A DNA stretch of 64,000 nucleotides from Dasyornis broadbenti. Lineage: Eukaryota; Chordata; Aves; Passeriformes; Dasyornithidae. Location of the stretch: positions 1,393,492-1,457,491 of the forward strand of contig VZRN01001305.1 of the NCBI GenBank assembly GCA_013397935.1, written 5' to 3'. A program made the translations under genes and the position numbers. This document shows, in pieces, positions 12,509 to 24,703 of the stretch (position 1 is the stretch's first letter; each line of letters opens with the position of its first letter). A model generated the notes under the pieces. The model was not told where the DNA came from. It saw only the letters and a list, made by a program, of their open reading frames with translations, and searched no databases.

Positions 12509-13531
12509 CTGAGGTAGCAACACACACACAAAATAAATGCTATGACCTCTTTAAGAGCTTCGGAAAAAGAAAAGCAGCAGGAAAGGAAATGAACAGTAAA
12601 ATTTGTTGCATTCAGCTTCCACTGCAGTGTGAAGTAAGGCATTTTCAGCCTTGCTATCATCCACCCCGTCAGGCTGGACCCAAATACAACCACAGAAAGC
12701 AGGAATGCAGGGACAGATTTGATTTGTAAAACATGCAAGAATTCCTAAACCAATTAGGTTCATCTTTGAAGCATCTTATTTAGCATTCCATTAACTTTTG
12801 TCAGAAAAGTTTGAATTCTCAAGTCAGAATGACAAACTGATATTTTTACAACAACATACGAAATCCATACAAATCTCTACAGATTTAAAACATCACCTGA
12901 AGCTGTTAGTGTAACAGCACTACATCAAATGGTCAATTAAAAAAATTGATATACTTAAGATTCCTTGTCTGTAGAAATTCATACAACATCAAGAGAAAAA
13001 ACAGGAAGTTTTCTTGGTATGTGCCATTAACCACTTGCCATCAACCACAACCATGCTTTCCCACAAAACTTATTTTTGTCCTTCACTAAAGGGAAAGATC
13101 CTCGCCAAGCATAAACCACAGATCAACAGATGATATATTGTGTTCTCAAATCTGCTGCTGGAATGCTTCAGCACCTTTTGTGCATACTGTTTTTCAAGAG
13201 CAGAGTAAAAAGTCTTGGCCAGCAATGAAACCAACACATCCACTACATTTTTTGCACAGTCTGAGAACCTGAGTAAATAAGGCAGGATTGTGCAATGAGA
13301 AGGCTGAAGGGTTCAGACTCCTTTACCCCAGAAAAGAGAAGGCAAAGAAGCTATTTAACCACAGCACACATCTACTTGTAGAGTAGCAACAAAGATAACA
13401 AATGCAAATTCCTCCTGGTGTTAGTGGACAATATTGTAAGGGGCAATGGTCACAAATGTGGCTTGGGAGGTTCAGGCTGTATGTGAGCAAAAGTTCTTCC
13501 ATCAGGAGTAAGTGAAGCACTGAAACGTTAC

Positions 13532-13580
13532 CTGCAGTGGCTGTAAATCCTTCTCTTTTGGCAGACTTTTCGAGACACAG
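13532..13580 (-). CDS. weak exon candidate open in all three frames
   Basis: A 49-nt segment between an acceptor ending TTTGTGTAG and a strong donor (CTGCAG then GTAACG). All three frames are open: one reads VSKSLPKEKDLQPLQ, another LCLEKSAKREGFTATA. The frame cannot be fixed without the neighbouring exons. The A/G-rich composition and good donor favour an exon of the minus-strand gene. Confidence 0.3.
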
Positions 13581-14039
13581 CTACACAAAGTCTTGGATGG
13601 ATCTAGCCTTGGCAAAAGGCCTGCTTCAAGAAGGAGGCTAGGTGACCCCAGAGCTCCCTTCCAGACAACACTTCCATAGCCACAAAGACATCAAAGCAAA
13701 GAAACTAAACCATGCTAAAGTACTGTATTTAACAATAGATAATAAGTATGAAGAAAAGAGGTTCACGCCAAATTACTTTAGTGCTATCAAAATAAAATTT
13801 CATATGGCACATAATGTATGAGATGTTTGTTGAGACAAAACACACAGAACTACATCAACTTTTAATGGACAGCGTCAACACGACTACTCTCTTTTTTCCA
13901 GATTTTAAATCAAGGTGATGTACGGCTTCCAAATAGATACATTATATTTAACGTCTCAGTAATTGCAGCTTAACATGCCTCAGTGACTGCAGCTATAGAG
14001 AAAGGAAAGAAGGGAGACATTCAGAGTACAAAATTTGAG

Positions 14040-14517
14040 AAACAGAATCACAACAGAATGCTGAACTGATAGACTGCAAGGACACTGGGCAGAATGTCCA
14101 AGATAAGGCCAGCAGGAACCAGATTAGGAGGAATAAACAAAGCCAACTCATCAAACTAATGTGCTAACTAGGTAAGAGGCAATTCTGGCAGAGGAAGACC
14201 ACAACCACTGACTCACAGCCACCAGTTCAAGAAACCCACATACTCAAAAGAAGACTAAACATGTGGGCTGGTTAGCAGAAGAAGCAAGAGAGTCATTTAA
14301 CCAACAGAAATAAAATACTAATTAACAAGAGAAACATATAAATTATAGCCAATAAACATTAATGCCTTTACTAGTCAAAATGTATAAATAATGAGAAGTT
14401 TTGATAATTGGTGTACTGGCTTTGTGAATTTGCCACCTAGGACCCCTTTCTATGCTGGACTAAATAAATCAAATACCTCAGCTCTGTGGATTGGCCTCTT
14501 GCACACCAGGTAAAAGA
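14040..14517 (+). mobile_element. probable endogenous-retrovirus LTR fragment
   Basis: The right half has LTR-like order on the + strand: CCAAT-like 'agccaataaa' at about 14347, a TATA box 'tgtataaata' at 14381-14390, and AATAAA at 14463-14468. A short U5-like stretch then ends 'cttgcacacca'. The left boundary is uncertain, and no target duplication or internal retroviral coding was found. It is probably a degraded solo LTR inside an intron of the minus-strand gene. A unique segment with chance promoter motifs is the alternative. Confidence 0.4.
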
Positions 14518-15111
14518 ACCCATCTCAGGACAACAAACACTGTACTCTCAAAAGCAAATACTGACAAATTTATTTACAAATATTACTTTTTTTTCCATCC
14601 ACTTTGGTAAAAGCTTCTTGCAACGACGTTATGACTCATTTTACCCTTTGCTGTCTATCCTCATTCTTTATGCAACAACCCTGAGTTATCATTTATTGCC
14701 CTGACAGGAAATGACTGCTCACACAGTCACAGGTAACAGCAAGGTCTTTGGACAACCATAGTTCTCTGGGTGATTCTCTGGCTACAAACTCACATCTCCT
14801 TAAGCAATTACATACTTCTGTGCCTTGCTGTGGCTCTAACCTAAATGAAGAAGGTCCATTTAATCACATAATAATGATACTTATTATTATTTGTCCTTCT
14901 ACAGTTTCCTTGGCTAGGAAATCACCCTGTTGACTAACAGAAGTTATTAAATTATTTTCCTTAGACCAGCTTTCATTTTTAGAAGCCTTATTTCTTCAGA
15001 GGACTCAACATTCTTTGGGGTTCAGTCTACACTCCTGGCCGAGTAACTGCATGCAGGTCTTTTCTTGCCACTGACACTAAATTGAATTTCAAGATATGTT
15101 GGAGAATTTCC

Positions 15112-15148
15112 ATGTATAGGCTATGTTTCTATGTATAGGCTATGTTTC
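15112..15148. repeat. 19-bp tandem duplication
   Basis: Two adjacent near-perfect copies of a 19-base unit containing 'atgtataggctatgttt'. A simple local duplication with no evident function. Confidence 0.7.
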
Positions 15149-15179
15149 CAGAAAAGCTTTAATTAGTATTTATATTTAC

Positions 15180-15202
15180 CTCAAGCAAGCTACAGTCAAA
15201 GA
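15180..15202 (-). CDS. weak 23-nt exon candidate
   Basis: Minus-strand acceptor (ending ACATTTCATAG), 23 open bases and donor GAG/GTAAAT. In the phase left by exon 2 of the gene (one base carried over) it would read FDCSLLE and end in phase 0. Size and signals make it marginal. Confidence 0.15.
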
Positions 15203-17476
15203 CTATGAAATGTTGTAGAAATATGTGCAGTAACTTCAATGGGCTATGAAAAATGCCTAATCATGTAATCTTAATATTTACAAGACACAACACACCAGCA
15301 CCAGTCAGAGATTATTACAGAAGAATTACATTATCTGTGCTCTTTGGGTTTTAAGTGTTTTACTGAGACAGTTATTAAAATTGAAGCTCTTAAATCTGCA
15401 TTGGGACTACCAAAACAAAACAGACTGAAATCCAGGGAAAAGAGGGAAGAGATGTTCAGCTGGCCATGAACTCCACTGCTTCTTTAATTTGTGAGCTAAC
15501 TGATTAAACAAACAAACAAATAAAATAGTGACACCCATTCCCCTGTCCTCAGTGCTCCTCTTAGTCCTATTTTTAAGGGTTTCTTGTGCACACACAGATG
15601 CTAGCAGATCATATGTAGACTTTGCAAATTTATTTAAGACAGGTGATCTACTCCATGGGGACTTTTTTTCCTTCTCTGAATAAAAGAGGATAAATTGGTC
15701 ACACTTGGTATGGACAAGCAGAACAATTTCCAGATCAGCAATGAATGACACAGGCATGCAGACAAAGAAGCTTCCAGCTGAACAATGCTGACTTCTCTTC
15801 TGCAAGATGCAGATCTTTCCACTTCTTAAATATAAGATTCAGTTAAGCAACTAAATCTTTGAATTACCCTCTTCCTAATCCTTTCTCCCAGCTCCAGGGT
15901 CGCTGACACTCCTTGGGAAGGACTAAGCTTAAACTGTTCTTGTTATGATCCAGTGAACCTTAAAGGACATCATCATCAAAACAGTCTTAGACCCAAGAAT
16001 TCAATGAAGAGTTTCAGACCATCTTATTCGTTAGTTCTTAAGGCCAAACACGTAGTTTTGCATTAACATGAGAACAACTGCTGAGCACTGTTGTATTAAA
16101 TTCTTCATTTATCTGTAAAAAGTCCATGATGCCTGCAAATTAATGTTCACTGAACTTCATCAGACACACTACAGAAATGTACCCCCATAACCTCTCAGCA
16201 TGTTGAGCAGTGAAATATTCAACCTTAATTTGTTATACTGGATACAGCTCATTGTTCTCAGCTTTGAAAACAAGTCAGTGCCAGTTTGATGTGGGAGTTG
16301 TGGGAGTATAAAGAATTGATCCAGCTCTGAGCTAGATCTTGTTTTGCCAAAAAACCCCCAAAGCACTCAGTTAGTCAACAAACCAAAACCAGTTGATTTC
16401 ACCCATAATCTAAAAACTGCTCACTAAAGCTGAAAAAGTTCCAGAAACCATCTGAACTACTATGGAGAAACAGAAATAGGGGAAGGGGAAAGAAAAAAAC
16501 CAACAAAACTCTACCCAGAGAGGTTTCAATCAGCATAGTAAAATTCATGTGCAAAATTTACAGCCATTGTATGAGAACAAACCACAGATAAGCATTTGTG
16601 ATAAGTAAAACAGAGTAATATTAAATTAAATCAAAGCCTTTCCTTGTACTATTGACCATCTGTACTTTTAACCATACATTAAAGTACAAATCACAATAGG
16701 TCTTCATAATCAACTCAAATAAATTTCATTATTGACTTCCATATTTGGCAATTTCATTTTATTTTTAAGTAAGGAAGTATCTGCCACATCCATAATGGAC
16801 TATTCTTTCTCAAGGAACACTGTCCAGAATTCAAAGTGAAATAATGCAAATACTGAATATGTTAAAAATTTCTTGTGTGCCTTAGATAATATCAGAATAC
16901 TGTGGTACTCAGCCCTAATGTGACAGCAACGACAGATAATCAACCACTGCAGTGCATAACTAAAATTTACTATATTCACTATAAGCTTTCCTGCAAGTCC
17001 ACTTATTTCAGTCAGTAGTCACAGAATAAAAAGGTAGTGAAAACAGGAAAGCACACCAGATTAAGGCCCAAAGTTAGACTGGCAAGAGCCTGTAAGTCTA
17101 TGGAGAAATAGCATTTTAGTGAGGTTGTTGTTCTGGTTTCTTTGGAATTTCTTTGTTTCCACTTTATTAAAAACAAACTAAATAAAAATACTAGTATTCT
17201 AAACAACAAAATCCAGTAAAGACCTTGTGGTCTCTGTAACTTCGCAGAACTATAACGTATGTGACAGAAATACGCAACAAGGGAGGCAGAAATCAATTAC
17301 ATTATTGTACTTACTTATATTGCAGTAAAAAACCCTAAAAGGTTCCAACTAAAGTGTCCTCCTTTCCCAGAGCAGGTGACTAGATGATTCAGTTTTAATG
17401 AACCTATGCAGCTACTTTCATTGTTCTCAATTTTAAAGAACGTATTGTAGTTCTCCTCCCTATAACCTGAAAAACC

Positions 17477-17491
17477 TATATATATATATAA
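17477..17491. repeat. short (TA)n
   Basis: Alternating TA tract of about seven units. Simple repeat only. Confidence 0.8.
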
Positions 17492-18847
17492 AAGTAATTC
17501 AATCAGTGTTTTCTCAAAGGGAAAATAATTTCTTTAGAAGAGTTTCAAATTGCTCTATTTAATATCATCTCACAGATTTTCCAAAACATACCAAATAAAA
17601 AACTTCCTTGAATTCAGAGAAAATAATACCACGGCATGGAATCATGACAAGCAGCATGGTAGAAACAGGCAGTCAGACAAGTCACCTGAGCTATCTACAA
17701 CTACTCCATGGACAAGGATGGTTCTGCCTATCTCACTGCTCCAAGTTTCTCTGCTTCAACATCTGCTCTGGCAGTCTAGTGCTCAAGCAAGCACCTTCAG
17801 GTCATTAAACAAGCAAAAAAGCCCCCAACCCAACACAGCAAAAAAATAAACAAATCAACCCTCCAGTGAACCAAACAAAAAAACTCCATGAGTAGGTCTC
17901 TAACAGCTCTCAGGCTGCAGCTTTACAGCAATCTAAACCAAACTAACTTCTGGCTGGCACAGTCTCTTACCTCCCTCTGGCTGCATGTTCCTACTCTTTC
18001 CCTTGTGCCACCTTCAACATTTACCCAAACCTGTGCAAAACCACTTCAGTGAGCTGAATCAGAAGACTCCCACCCACTAAAGAGAACTAGAAAAATATCC
18101 CTCTGCTTGGACAATGCACCAGAACAGGTTGGTGCAGGTTCAAGCAACCACGAGGGCTCCAAGGGAGGCAGCCACCCAGTACATCAGCCCAGGTTACCAC
18201 CAAACCACAACTTGAGTGACTTCACTCACCAACGTGTTGAACAAGTAGCAGAGCTGACACACAAGAGAGAGCAGAAGTGCACATCCACAAAGGAAATCAC
18301 ACCTCTAGAGCAGCAGCAAGCTGTTAGTTCAGTTTAGGTGGCTTCATCCTACAGAATGTGGCACAGCATAGCTGCGAGTGGCTTTAAGCGAAAATACTAC
18401 ATCTTCATTCCAGAGCCTCCTGTGCTCTGCTTCTCCAGCAAACCACTGCTAACTACATCTGAGTGCTTAGTTAGTCAGAACCATTTGTGAACTTTCACCT
18501 TTCAGCTCCCACTCTGCACACATGCTTTGCATGAGCAGGACAAAGGTGATAAACTGCCCTTATGCACTTTCATGCATAAGCTGAACATACCAGAAATTTA
18601 AATCGCTTGCATTCGCCATTAGTTTAACACACTGAAACGCTTAAATCGACAGTCTGCTAAGGTGCCACTACATTTCTTAAACCCTACAAAAAACTATCTT
18701 GCAGGCTTATTTAACACCTATTTATATTACCATTTGGCAGTGTAACCGCACATTACATGCAAAAGAACCCCACTCGTTTTCAATAGGCTTGTAAATAAAA
18801 GTATGTAAATAAAAGCCAAGTAAGGGAAGTACAGCCAACTCATCTAC

Positions 18848-18901
18848 CTTGGCTGATATTCTTCACGGATGCTCTGCTGGGAGTCTTAGTGCTGTTTTCT
18901 A
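18848..18901 (-). CDS. second coding exon of minus-strand gene
   Basis: A 54-nt segment between an acceptor ending ATCTCTACAG and a donor AAG/GTAGAT. Exactly one frame is open: it starts after two bases and gives ENSTKTPSRASVKNISQ plus one base. Exon 1 (20456-20546) ends one base into a codon, so the join is in frame and makes a Val codon. The Ser/Thr/Lys-rich peptide looks like a disordered linker after the charged N-terminus. It is the best-supported internal exon of the gene because both splice sites and the phase agree. The protein is unidentified. Confidence 0.5.
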
Positions 18902-20037
18902 CTGTAGAGATGTGCAAACAGATGGAAAGAAGGCAAGACAGCTAAACCAGAATGCTATTCATTCACACACACTTTACACCAGTAAGGTAAACAAACACTG
19001 CTGGGTGCATTTCAAAGGGTGACAATCAGGAAGAAAATACTAATAAAAATTGAAAAAACACCTTTTATTACTGGTTAGTAGCTTTGCGACAAAGACAAAT
19101 TCTGGGAACAAGCTTTGTTCCACAGAAGGTGGCAAAGGTTATACACATATATAAACTAGAACCAATTCTGTGTTTTCCGCTAATTAAAACCTTCAGAAGG
19201 AACCCCTTTAGCAAACAGATATCATAACCAGCAGCACGAACATTTCACTGTTGAGGAAACCATACAGGAACCAACACTGGTTTTTTGCACTCTACCCCAG
19301 ACAGGGCGAAATCCTGCACACACGCCAAACCACAGTGGTTTCAATAGGGTCCTGCTAATCCTGCACCTGCCCAGATAGGCATTGGTAGAACTTGGGTCAC
19401 TGAAGGCCAGAGGGCCTGCCTGCTTCAAGTTTTCCTCTGGGATCCCTCACATTGCCGTGTTTTTGTCATCCACAAAGGAACACTCAATTTCTTGTTGCTC
19501 AAATGGATGCAAACTCACATGAATAGTCAAAGGTGCTATATTGTTACAGTTGTGTCATAATTACTAAAAATCAGAATATTTGGAATTCAATTATGTAGCA
19601 TGGCTGAGATTTTACCTGGAAACAGACCTTAGGAAATTGATTCATTCTGGAAGGGATTTTACACTGACAGAAAAAGAAATGCTGCATTCACACCTCAGTA
19701 ACTACAGGACAGTGACAAGCACGTTGCCCCTCAATTAACAATGATGTCTGAATTAAATACTTTCAACTGCTGCTAGGGTCCGCTCGAGTTCATAATTTCA
19801 AATAAAAGCCTGTTGTGATGTCCAGGTCTCTTCCAAGCTCCATTCCTTCTCATATGCACTGGTTCTTGCCTGTTTGCCAGGGCCTGTCTGCATAGAAATA
19901 GCTAAATATGGACAACTTTGTTATCTAGATATTCCTCCACCTTGGTACTTGGAAGAAAAACGGACATTTGATTTCCTGATACAGCACCCTGTGTACCTGG
20001 ACATGTCTGTGATGGTCAGCACACGTCCATGTGAGCA

Positions 20038-20228
20038 TCAGGGTGGTGAAACACTGGAACAGGTTGCCCAAAGAAGTTATGGATGCCCCATCCCTGGAGG
20101 TGCTCAAGGCCAGGTTGAATGAATCTCTGAGCAATCTGGTCTATTTGAAGGTGTCCTTCAACGGCAGGGGGATTGGAACCAGATGATCTTTAAGTCCCCT
20201 TCTAACTCAAGCCACTGCATGACTATGA
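20038..20228 (+). mobile_element. CR1 LINE 3'-end fragment
   Basis: A clear CR1 3' end: 'acactggaacaggttgccca', 'gccccatccctggaggtgct', 'gatctttaagtccccttc' and a tgactatga terminus in the standard order. It is 5' truncated and in + orientation. It abuts the CpG island and sits in the first intron of the minus-strand gene, antisense to it, about 230 bases past the exon-1 donor. Confidence 0.9.
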
Positions 20229-20229
20229 T

Positions 20230-21015
20230 CAGCTCGGAGCAGCATCAGGCTCTGGGGACGGCCCGCGGGCACATGCTTGCGGCTCGGGTGCACCTGAGCT
20301 GAACCTCACCCTGGGGCAAGGCCGCCGGGGCCGGCACACCTCGGGCAGGCATCGCCAACGCCACCCTGCCCCCGACAGGAATCCAGACATGGGGAGCGGG
20401 CCAGGGCCAGCCCAAAGGAAGCGACGCCACGGCCCGCCGCGCCCTCGCCGCTCACCTGCCGCCGAGCTCAGCGCGACCCTCCGGTGCCTCCTGCCGAGCT
20501 CCCGCAGCTCCTCCTCGTCCTCCTCCAGCCTCCAGGCTTCGGCCATCGGCAGCGGAGGGGCGGCTGGCAGCATTCAAGAAGCGGGGGCTGCCATGGCCGG
20601 CGCCCTCTCCTCGGCGCGGTCGCCCGGCCCTCGCGGCCGCCGGGCCCGCCCCGCACCTGCGCCCTCTCCGCCGCACTTCTCCCAGAGACGGCTCCGCGCT
20701 CCTACCGGCGGGGCGAGGCCGGGGCAGAGGCGGCCTTTCCTGCCCATCCGCGGCTCTCCGGCGTCAGCAGGAAACCCGGCGGCCGCCTGGCACCGCCACA
20801 AAAGGGGGCGGAGGAGGCGGTGGCGGGGGGAGGTACCTGGCGGCCGCCGCTGGGCAGCAGCTACGCCGGCAGCAGCTCCGCGGCCGCGGGCACGGCGCAG
20901 GGATGGGCCGGCGAGCGAGGCCCGGGGCGGCCCCCGCCGGCACCGAGAGGGCTCTGCGAACCTGTGCGGCGTCCTGCTAAAGGGGAGAAGGGGCTTGCGG
21001 CGAGGGGGTGCGAGG
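20230..21015 (-). promoter_or_regulatory. CpG island promoter of the minus-strand gene
   Basis: The base composition jumps abruptly from AT-rich to very GC-rich with dense CpG, and several GC boxes are present (for example near 20562, 20645 and 20805-20825). It covers the first coding exon and about 450 bases upstream of its start codon, so it is most simply the promoter and 5' UTR of that gene. No TATA box is evident. The long overlapping open frames on both strands are what high GC gives by chance. A GTGCGG donor-like site at about 20655 could mark an alternative untranslated first exon. Bidirectional activity cannot be excluded. Confidence 0.8.
20456..20546 (-). CDS. first coding exon of an unidentified minus-strand gene
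   Basis: The ATG at 20544-20546 opens a frame beginning MAEAWRLEEDEEELRELG. A basic patch (RRHRR) follows, then VALSSAA, and the exon ends one base into a codon at the strong donor GCAG/GTGAGC. The acidic-then-basic helical N-terminus suggests the start of a coiled coil. The ATG has G at +4 but a poor -3 base; an in-frame upstream ATG (residues MLPAAPPLP added) has weaker context. The next exon in phase is 18848-18901. I could not match it to a known protein family, so no symbol is given. Location and partners are unknown. Confidence 0.6.
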
Positions 21016-21049
21016 TTTGCTTCGCCTCATGACGAAGACAAGGAGATGC

Positions 21050-21342
21050 CAAGAGGAGGATGGTGCCAGACTCTTTTCAGTGGTACCCAGCGACAGAAAA
21101 AGGAGCAATGGCCGTAAACTAAACCACAAGAAGTTCCACCTCCACATGGGGAAGAACTTCTTTACGCGGAGAGTGGCCGAGCACCGGAACAGGCTGCTCA
21201 GGGAGGTCGTGGAGTCTCCCTCTCTTGAGACGCTGAAAATCCACCTGGACATGTTCCTGTATCACCTGCTCTAGGTGACCCTGCCTTGGCAGGGCGGTTT
21301 GGGCTAGATGGCCTCCTAACAATTCTGTGATTCTGTGAGGTG
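21050..21342 (+). mobile_element. CR1 LINE 3'-end fragment, relatively young
   Basis: Encodes the tail of the CR1 ORF2 protein (DGARLFSVVPSD then MGKNFFTRRVAEH) followed by the CR1 3' UTR and an 'attctgtgattctgtg' terminus. It is very similar to the copy at 28378-28668 but lacks part of the block before the terminus. It lies in + orientation at the upstream edge of the CpG island, about 500 bases 5' of the minus-strand start codon. Confidence 0.92.
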
Positions 21343-23404
21343 AGAAGGGCAGTTACTGTGGGTGGCCAGAAAGTCGGGAGCCCTGGAAACTGTGGGGATT
21401 GTGGTCCCGATATTGCCAGGCTTTTGACTGGCAGCATTTGTGGTTTACGGCTAGAAGGATGTGTGTCTTGGCCTGAGTTCATTACCGTGGTTTGAACTAC
21501 TTAAGAAGTCATCTTAGAACCTACTTGAAACCAGTGAGGTACACACTTAACACTGCTGAAGAGATATGAAATATATGGCCACTTTTCAAGTTAGACACGT
21601 GTGTAGTTTTACCTCTATTTTTTTTACCCCTGGGCCTCAGTTTCCTGTCTCTAAATAGAAATTCTATTGCATCTTCATATGGTAACTGTAAAACCAAATC
21701 GTAAATGTTTTTACATTTTATTCCATTGTAGGTACTACTAAAAAGGGATACAAGGAAGGTAAATTCAGCTTCAGAGCAAGTGAACAAGGGACAGTAAATC
21801 AATAAAGTGTACGACCACAAATTAGAGCAGGAGTGAGTAACCTAATGTTACAGCTAAACAGTGAGTAACCCTAATGTTGAGCAATATCTGTGCAGACATG
21901 CTAAGCACCTTCTATGCTCACAGTGAATAAAGCAAATTGTACAGGTTGAAAAAAAAAGTTATCACAAAATAGAAAAAATATATAATGTATGAATACAAAT
22001 GATTGTCTGTGCATTTCTTAGTGTTTTAGTTCCTGATTTTGCAATCATTGTTTCTTAACAGAGGCTTTTTTTTTACTGCAGCTCTTAGTGTTCAAGTGGT
22101 ATAATAGTTATGCTTTGAAGGACATAAGGCTTTATGTAAAAAGATGTAAGTCAGGAATAAAACTGGATGTACAGCAGGACTGTATAACAGACAAATGAAA
22201 CTGTCCACTACAGGTATGTGTTGTCAAAAGTCTCATGCTTTGGATGACCTCTGCATGGGTAGATAGATTGTATGGTAGTTCAAGGAAATCGCCTTAAAAA
22301 TTTCAGTGCAAGATCAACATGCCTTGTACATGATCTAGAGCGAATACAAAATTCTTCAGTGGAGCATTGCTATCACAGATACATGCTGTTGGTATGTGCA
22401 TGTGTGAGAGACAAAATAGACTCTCCTGTGTAAAACAAACTATGTGTTGTTTGTATTCTGATTCTCTACTGTGAAGCCAAAATGCAGCACCTGTATTCAT
22501 CTCCTAAACTCCAATAACCACAAAGAACAACAAGGACGATCCTTTTCCACTTCCTGAATATCTCCTTTTTATATGTGTTCCACTGCTGTTTGGAGGAAAG
22601 GAAACTTAGTATCATGTAAAATTACTAAGGAAGGAAAAACCAGAAATATACCATAGAACATAGCACAAAGAGCCCTCAAAAACTGGATTGAGCCTTCTTT
22701 TATTGCTGTTGATGAAATTGACACAGAGGATTCCAAGCATACAAAATTGAAAAATACTTTTGGACAAAAATTAGGCCTAAGAAAATAATGCTGAACAGAG
22801 TAGCTCCAGCTATGACTAAGAAAACATTCAAAAAATATCATATAATACAATATAGAACAATTATGAATATTTAATGTTAATGATCATCAAGAATTCCTTA
22901 GCGATCACTGGGAAAGTCCAATCTAAAAATGGAAGCACAATAACCAAATTACAGAGAGTGATGAAGTCCCTGAAGCAACCACTTGGCCATGTATCAAGCT
23001 CTGCCAGCAGGAAATGCACTTGGGACTGTGACTGGATTTAGGACTAGAGGAGCCAGTCAAGAAATGCCTGTAACTGTTTGAAGACGGATTTCACCAGAAA
23101 GGAAGAGATCAAACTAAGATACAATTCATATGTGGATACAACATTCAGGTAGCAATAGCTAACATATTACTGTAAACAGTACTGGAAACAATTTCCAATC
23201 AGTACTACTGGAAACAAGAAAATTTCACAACATTTAAACAAAATTAAAATGCAAAGCAGCATTCAATGAAATATTTGAATAATATTTCTGAAATTTTTGT
23301 TGCTAAAAATATTCAATAGTGCTCAATCCCTCCAAAAGGAGGTTGCTTACTAGTAGATAGAATTCTTCAGGGTAGTCATCTGTAGGCATACTCATACTGC
23401 CAGT
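21343..23404. other. AT-rich interval, nothing recognised
   Basis: No gene, RNA or repeat family could be supported. The short open frames on both strands have no recognisable domains or convincing splice contexts. A short duplicated phrase ('gagtaaccctaatgtt'-like) occurs near 21835-21875. Confidence 0.4.
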
Positions 23405-24205
23405 GTACCATAATAGAACCAAAGAACAGTTCAGGTTGGGAGGAACCTTAAAAATCATCCAGTTCCAACCCAGCTGCTATGGGCAGGGATACCTTCCTTC
23501 CACTGGACCAGGTTATTCAGAGACCCATCCAGCCTGGCCTTGAACAATTTTTTTAAGCCTTCTTAAAGTACCGGAAAGCCACAGTGAGGTCTCCGCAAAG
23601 CCTCCCCCTTTTTAGGCTGAACAACCTCAGCTCTCTTAGCCTGTCTTCATAGGAGAGGTGTTTCAGCCTTTGGGTCATCTTTGTGGCCCTCCTCTGGATG
23701 CTCTCTAACAGGTCCACGTCTTTCTTGTGCTGAGGACCCCAGACCCAAATGCAGCACTCCAGGTGGGGTCTCACCAGAATGGGGGAGAACCACCTTCCTC
23801 AACCTGTTGGCCATTTCTCTTTTGATGCATCCCAGGATATGGTCAGGTTTCTGGGCTGCACGCACACATTGCTGAGATATGTCAAGCTTCTCATCCTCTA
23901 ACGCTTGCCAACTCCTTCTCCCAAGGGGTAGTCTTGATCCATTCCCTGCCCATCCTATACTTGTGCTTGAGATTGTCCCAACCCAGGTGTGGGACCTCCC
24001 ACTTCGCAAGGTTTGCACAGGGCCACCTTCCAAGGCTATCCAGGTCCCTCTGGATGGCATCCTTGCCCCCAGGCCTGTTGACCACATCCCAGAGCTTGGT
24101 GTCATTGGTATAAATTCACTGGGTGCACTCAATGCCACAGCCCATGTCAGTGATGTTAAACAGCACCAGTCCCAGTACAGACCCCTGAGGAACACCACAA
24201 GCATT
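23405..24205 (-). mobile_element. CR1 LINE 3' portion with ORF2 remnant
   Basis: Antisense CR1 that begins (on +) with the complement of the 3' terminus and continues into the C-terminal part of ORF2. On the minus strand the frames give fragments such as HLECCIWVWGPQHKKD and LRELRLFSLKRGRLCGD, the standard CR1 C-terminal segment. Upstream come remnants around DAIQRDLDSL and ILGCIKREMANR. The reading frame is broken several times, so this is an inactive relic of the reverse-transcriptase protein. At about 800 bases it is the longest CR1 piece in the window. Confidence 0.92.
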
Positions 24206-24703
24206 CAAGCTTAAAAGTAGTTTTTAGGTTTTAAATGCTTCCATTTCTTGCAAGTAATTCTTTCCTAGTCAGTGCTTGCCAGATGCATTCATCCATACTC
24301 TTTCTGTGAGCTTTGACTCACTGCTAGTTTATGTTGATATTTTCAAGTGATAAACAGCTTTAGGGTTCTTTTGTCAAATGCCACAGTCACTGGGTTGATA
24401 CCTGATAAAGGTGTGGAAATAATGGAGGTAGACTTTAACAAGTCTGCAGGAGGTAGATGGAGCTCTGACAGAGAGCTCCTGAGAAGCAATGGCAGATCTA
24501 CCTTAGCAGACTTGGAACAGACCCCTATACTGCCCTTTATCCAGGTAAGCATTTTCTGCAGGGAGAAGAGAGCTGTGCTTTTGCATCTTAAGACAAGCAA
24601 CAAAATCAGCTGTTGAAATAATCAAAAGAACCACAGTTGCTGGCAAGTCTAATTATAGCCTAGGCTAGACAGAGTAATTCACAATCATTTGACTAAGATC
24701 AGA

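Noticed and set aside
15407..15805. 132-codon minus-strand frame
   Set aside because: No domain, no convincing splice sites, overlapping frames of similar quality; most likely chance.
18107..18337. 76-codon + strand frame in an intron of the minus-strand gene
   Set aside because: Composition is slightly richer than the flanks, but there is no domain, promoter or splice support.
20389..21117. 242-codon open frame through the first CpG island (+ strand), with several other long overlapping frames on both strands
   Set aside because: Stop codons are rare in very GC-rich DNA. The frames are Arg/Pro/Ala/Gly-rich with no domain, and this one runs out of the island into a CR1.
21008..21274. 88-codon frame with SLETLKIHLD-like ending, and similar frames at 28373-28558, 23553-24204, 49390-49828 and 53872-54282
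   Set aside because: These are decayed tails of the CR1 reverse-transcriptase protein, not host genes.
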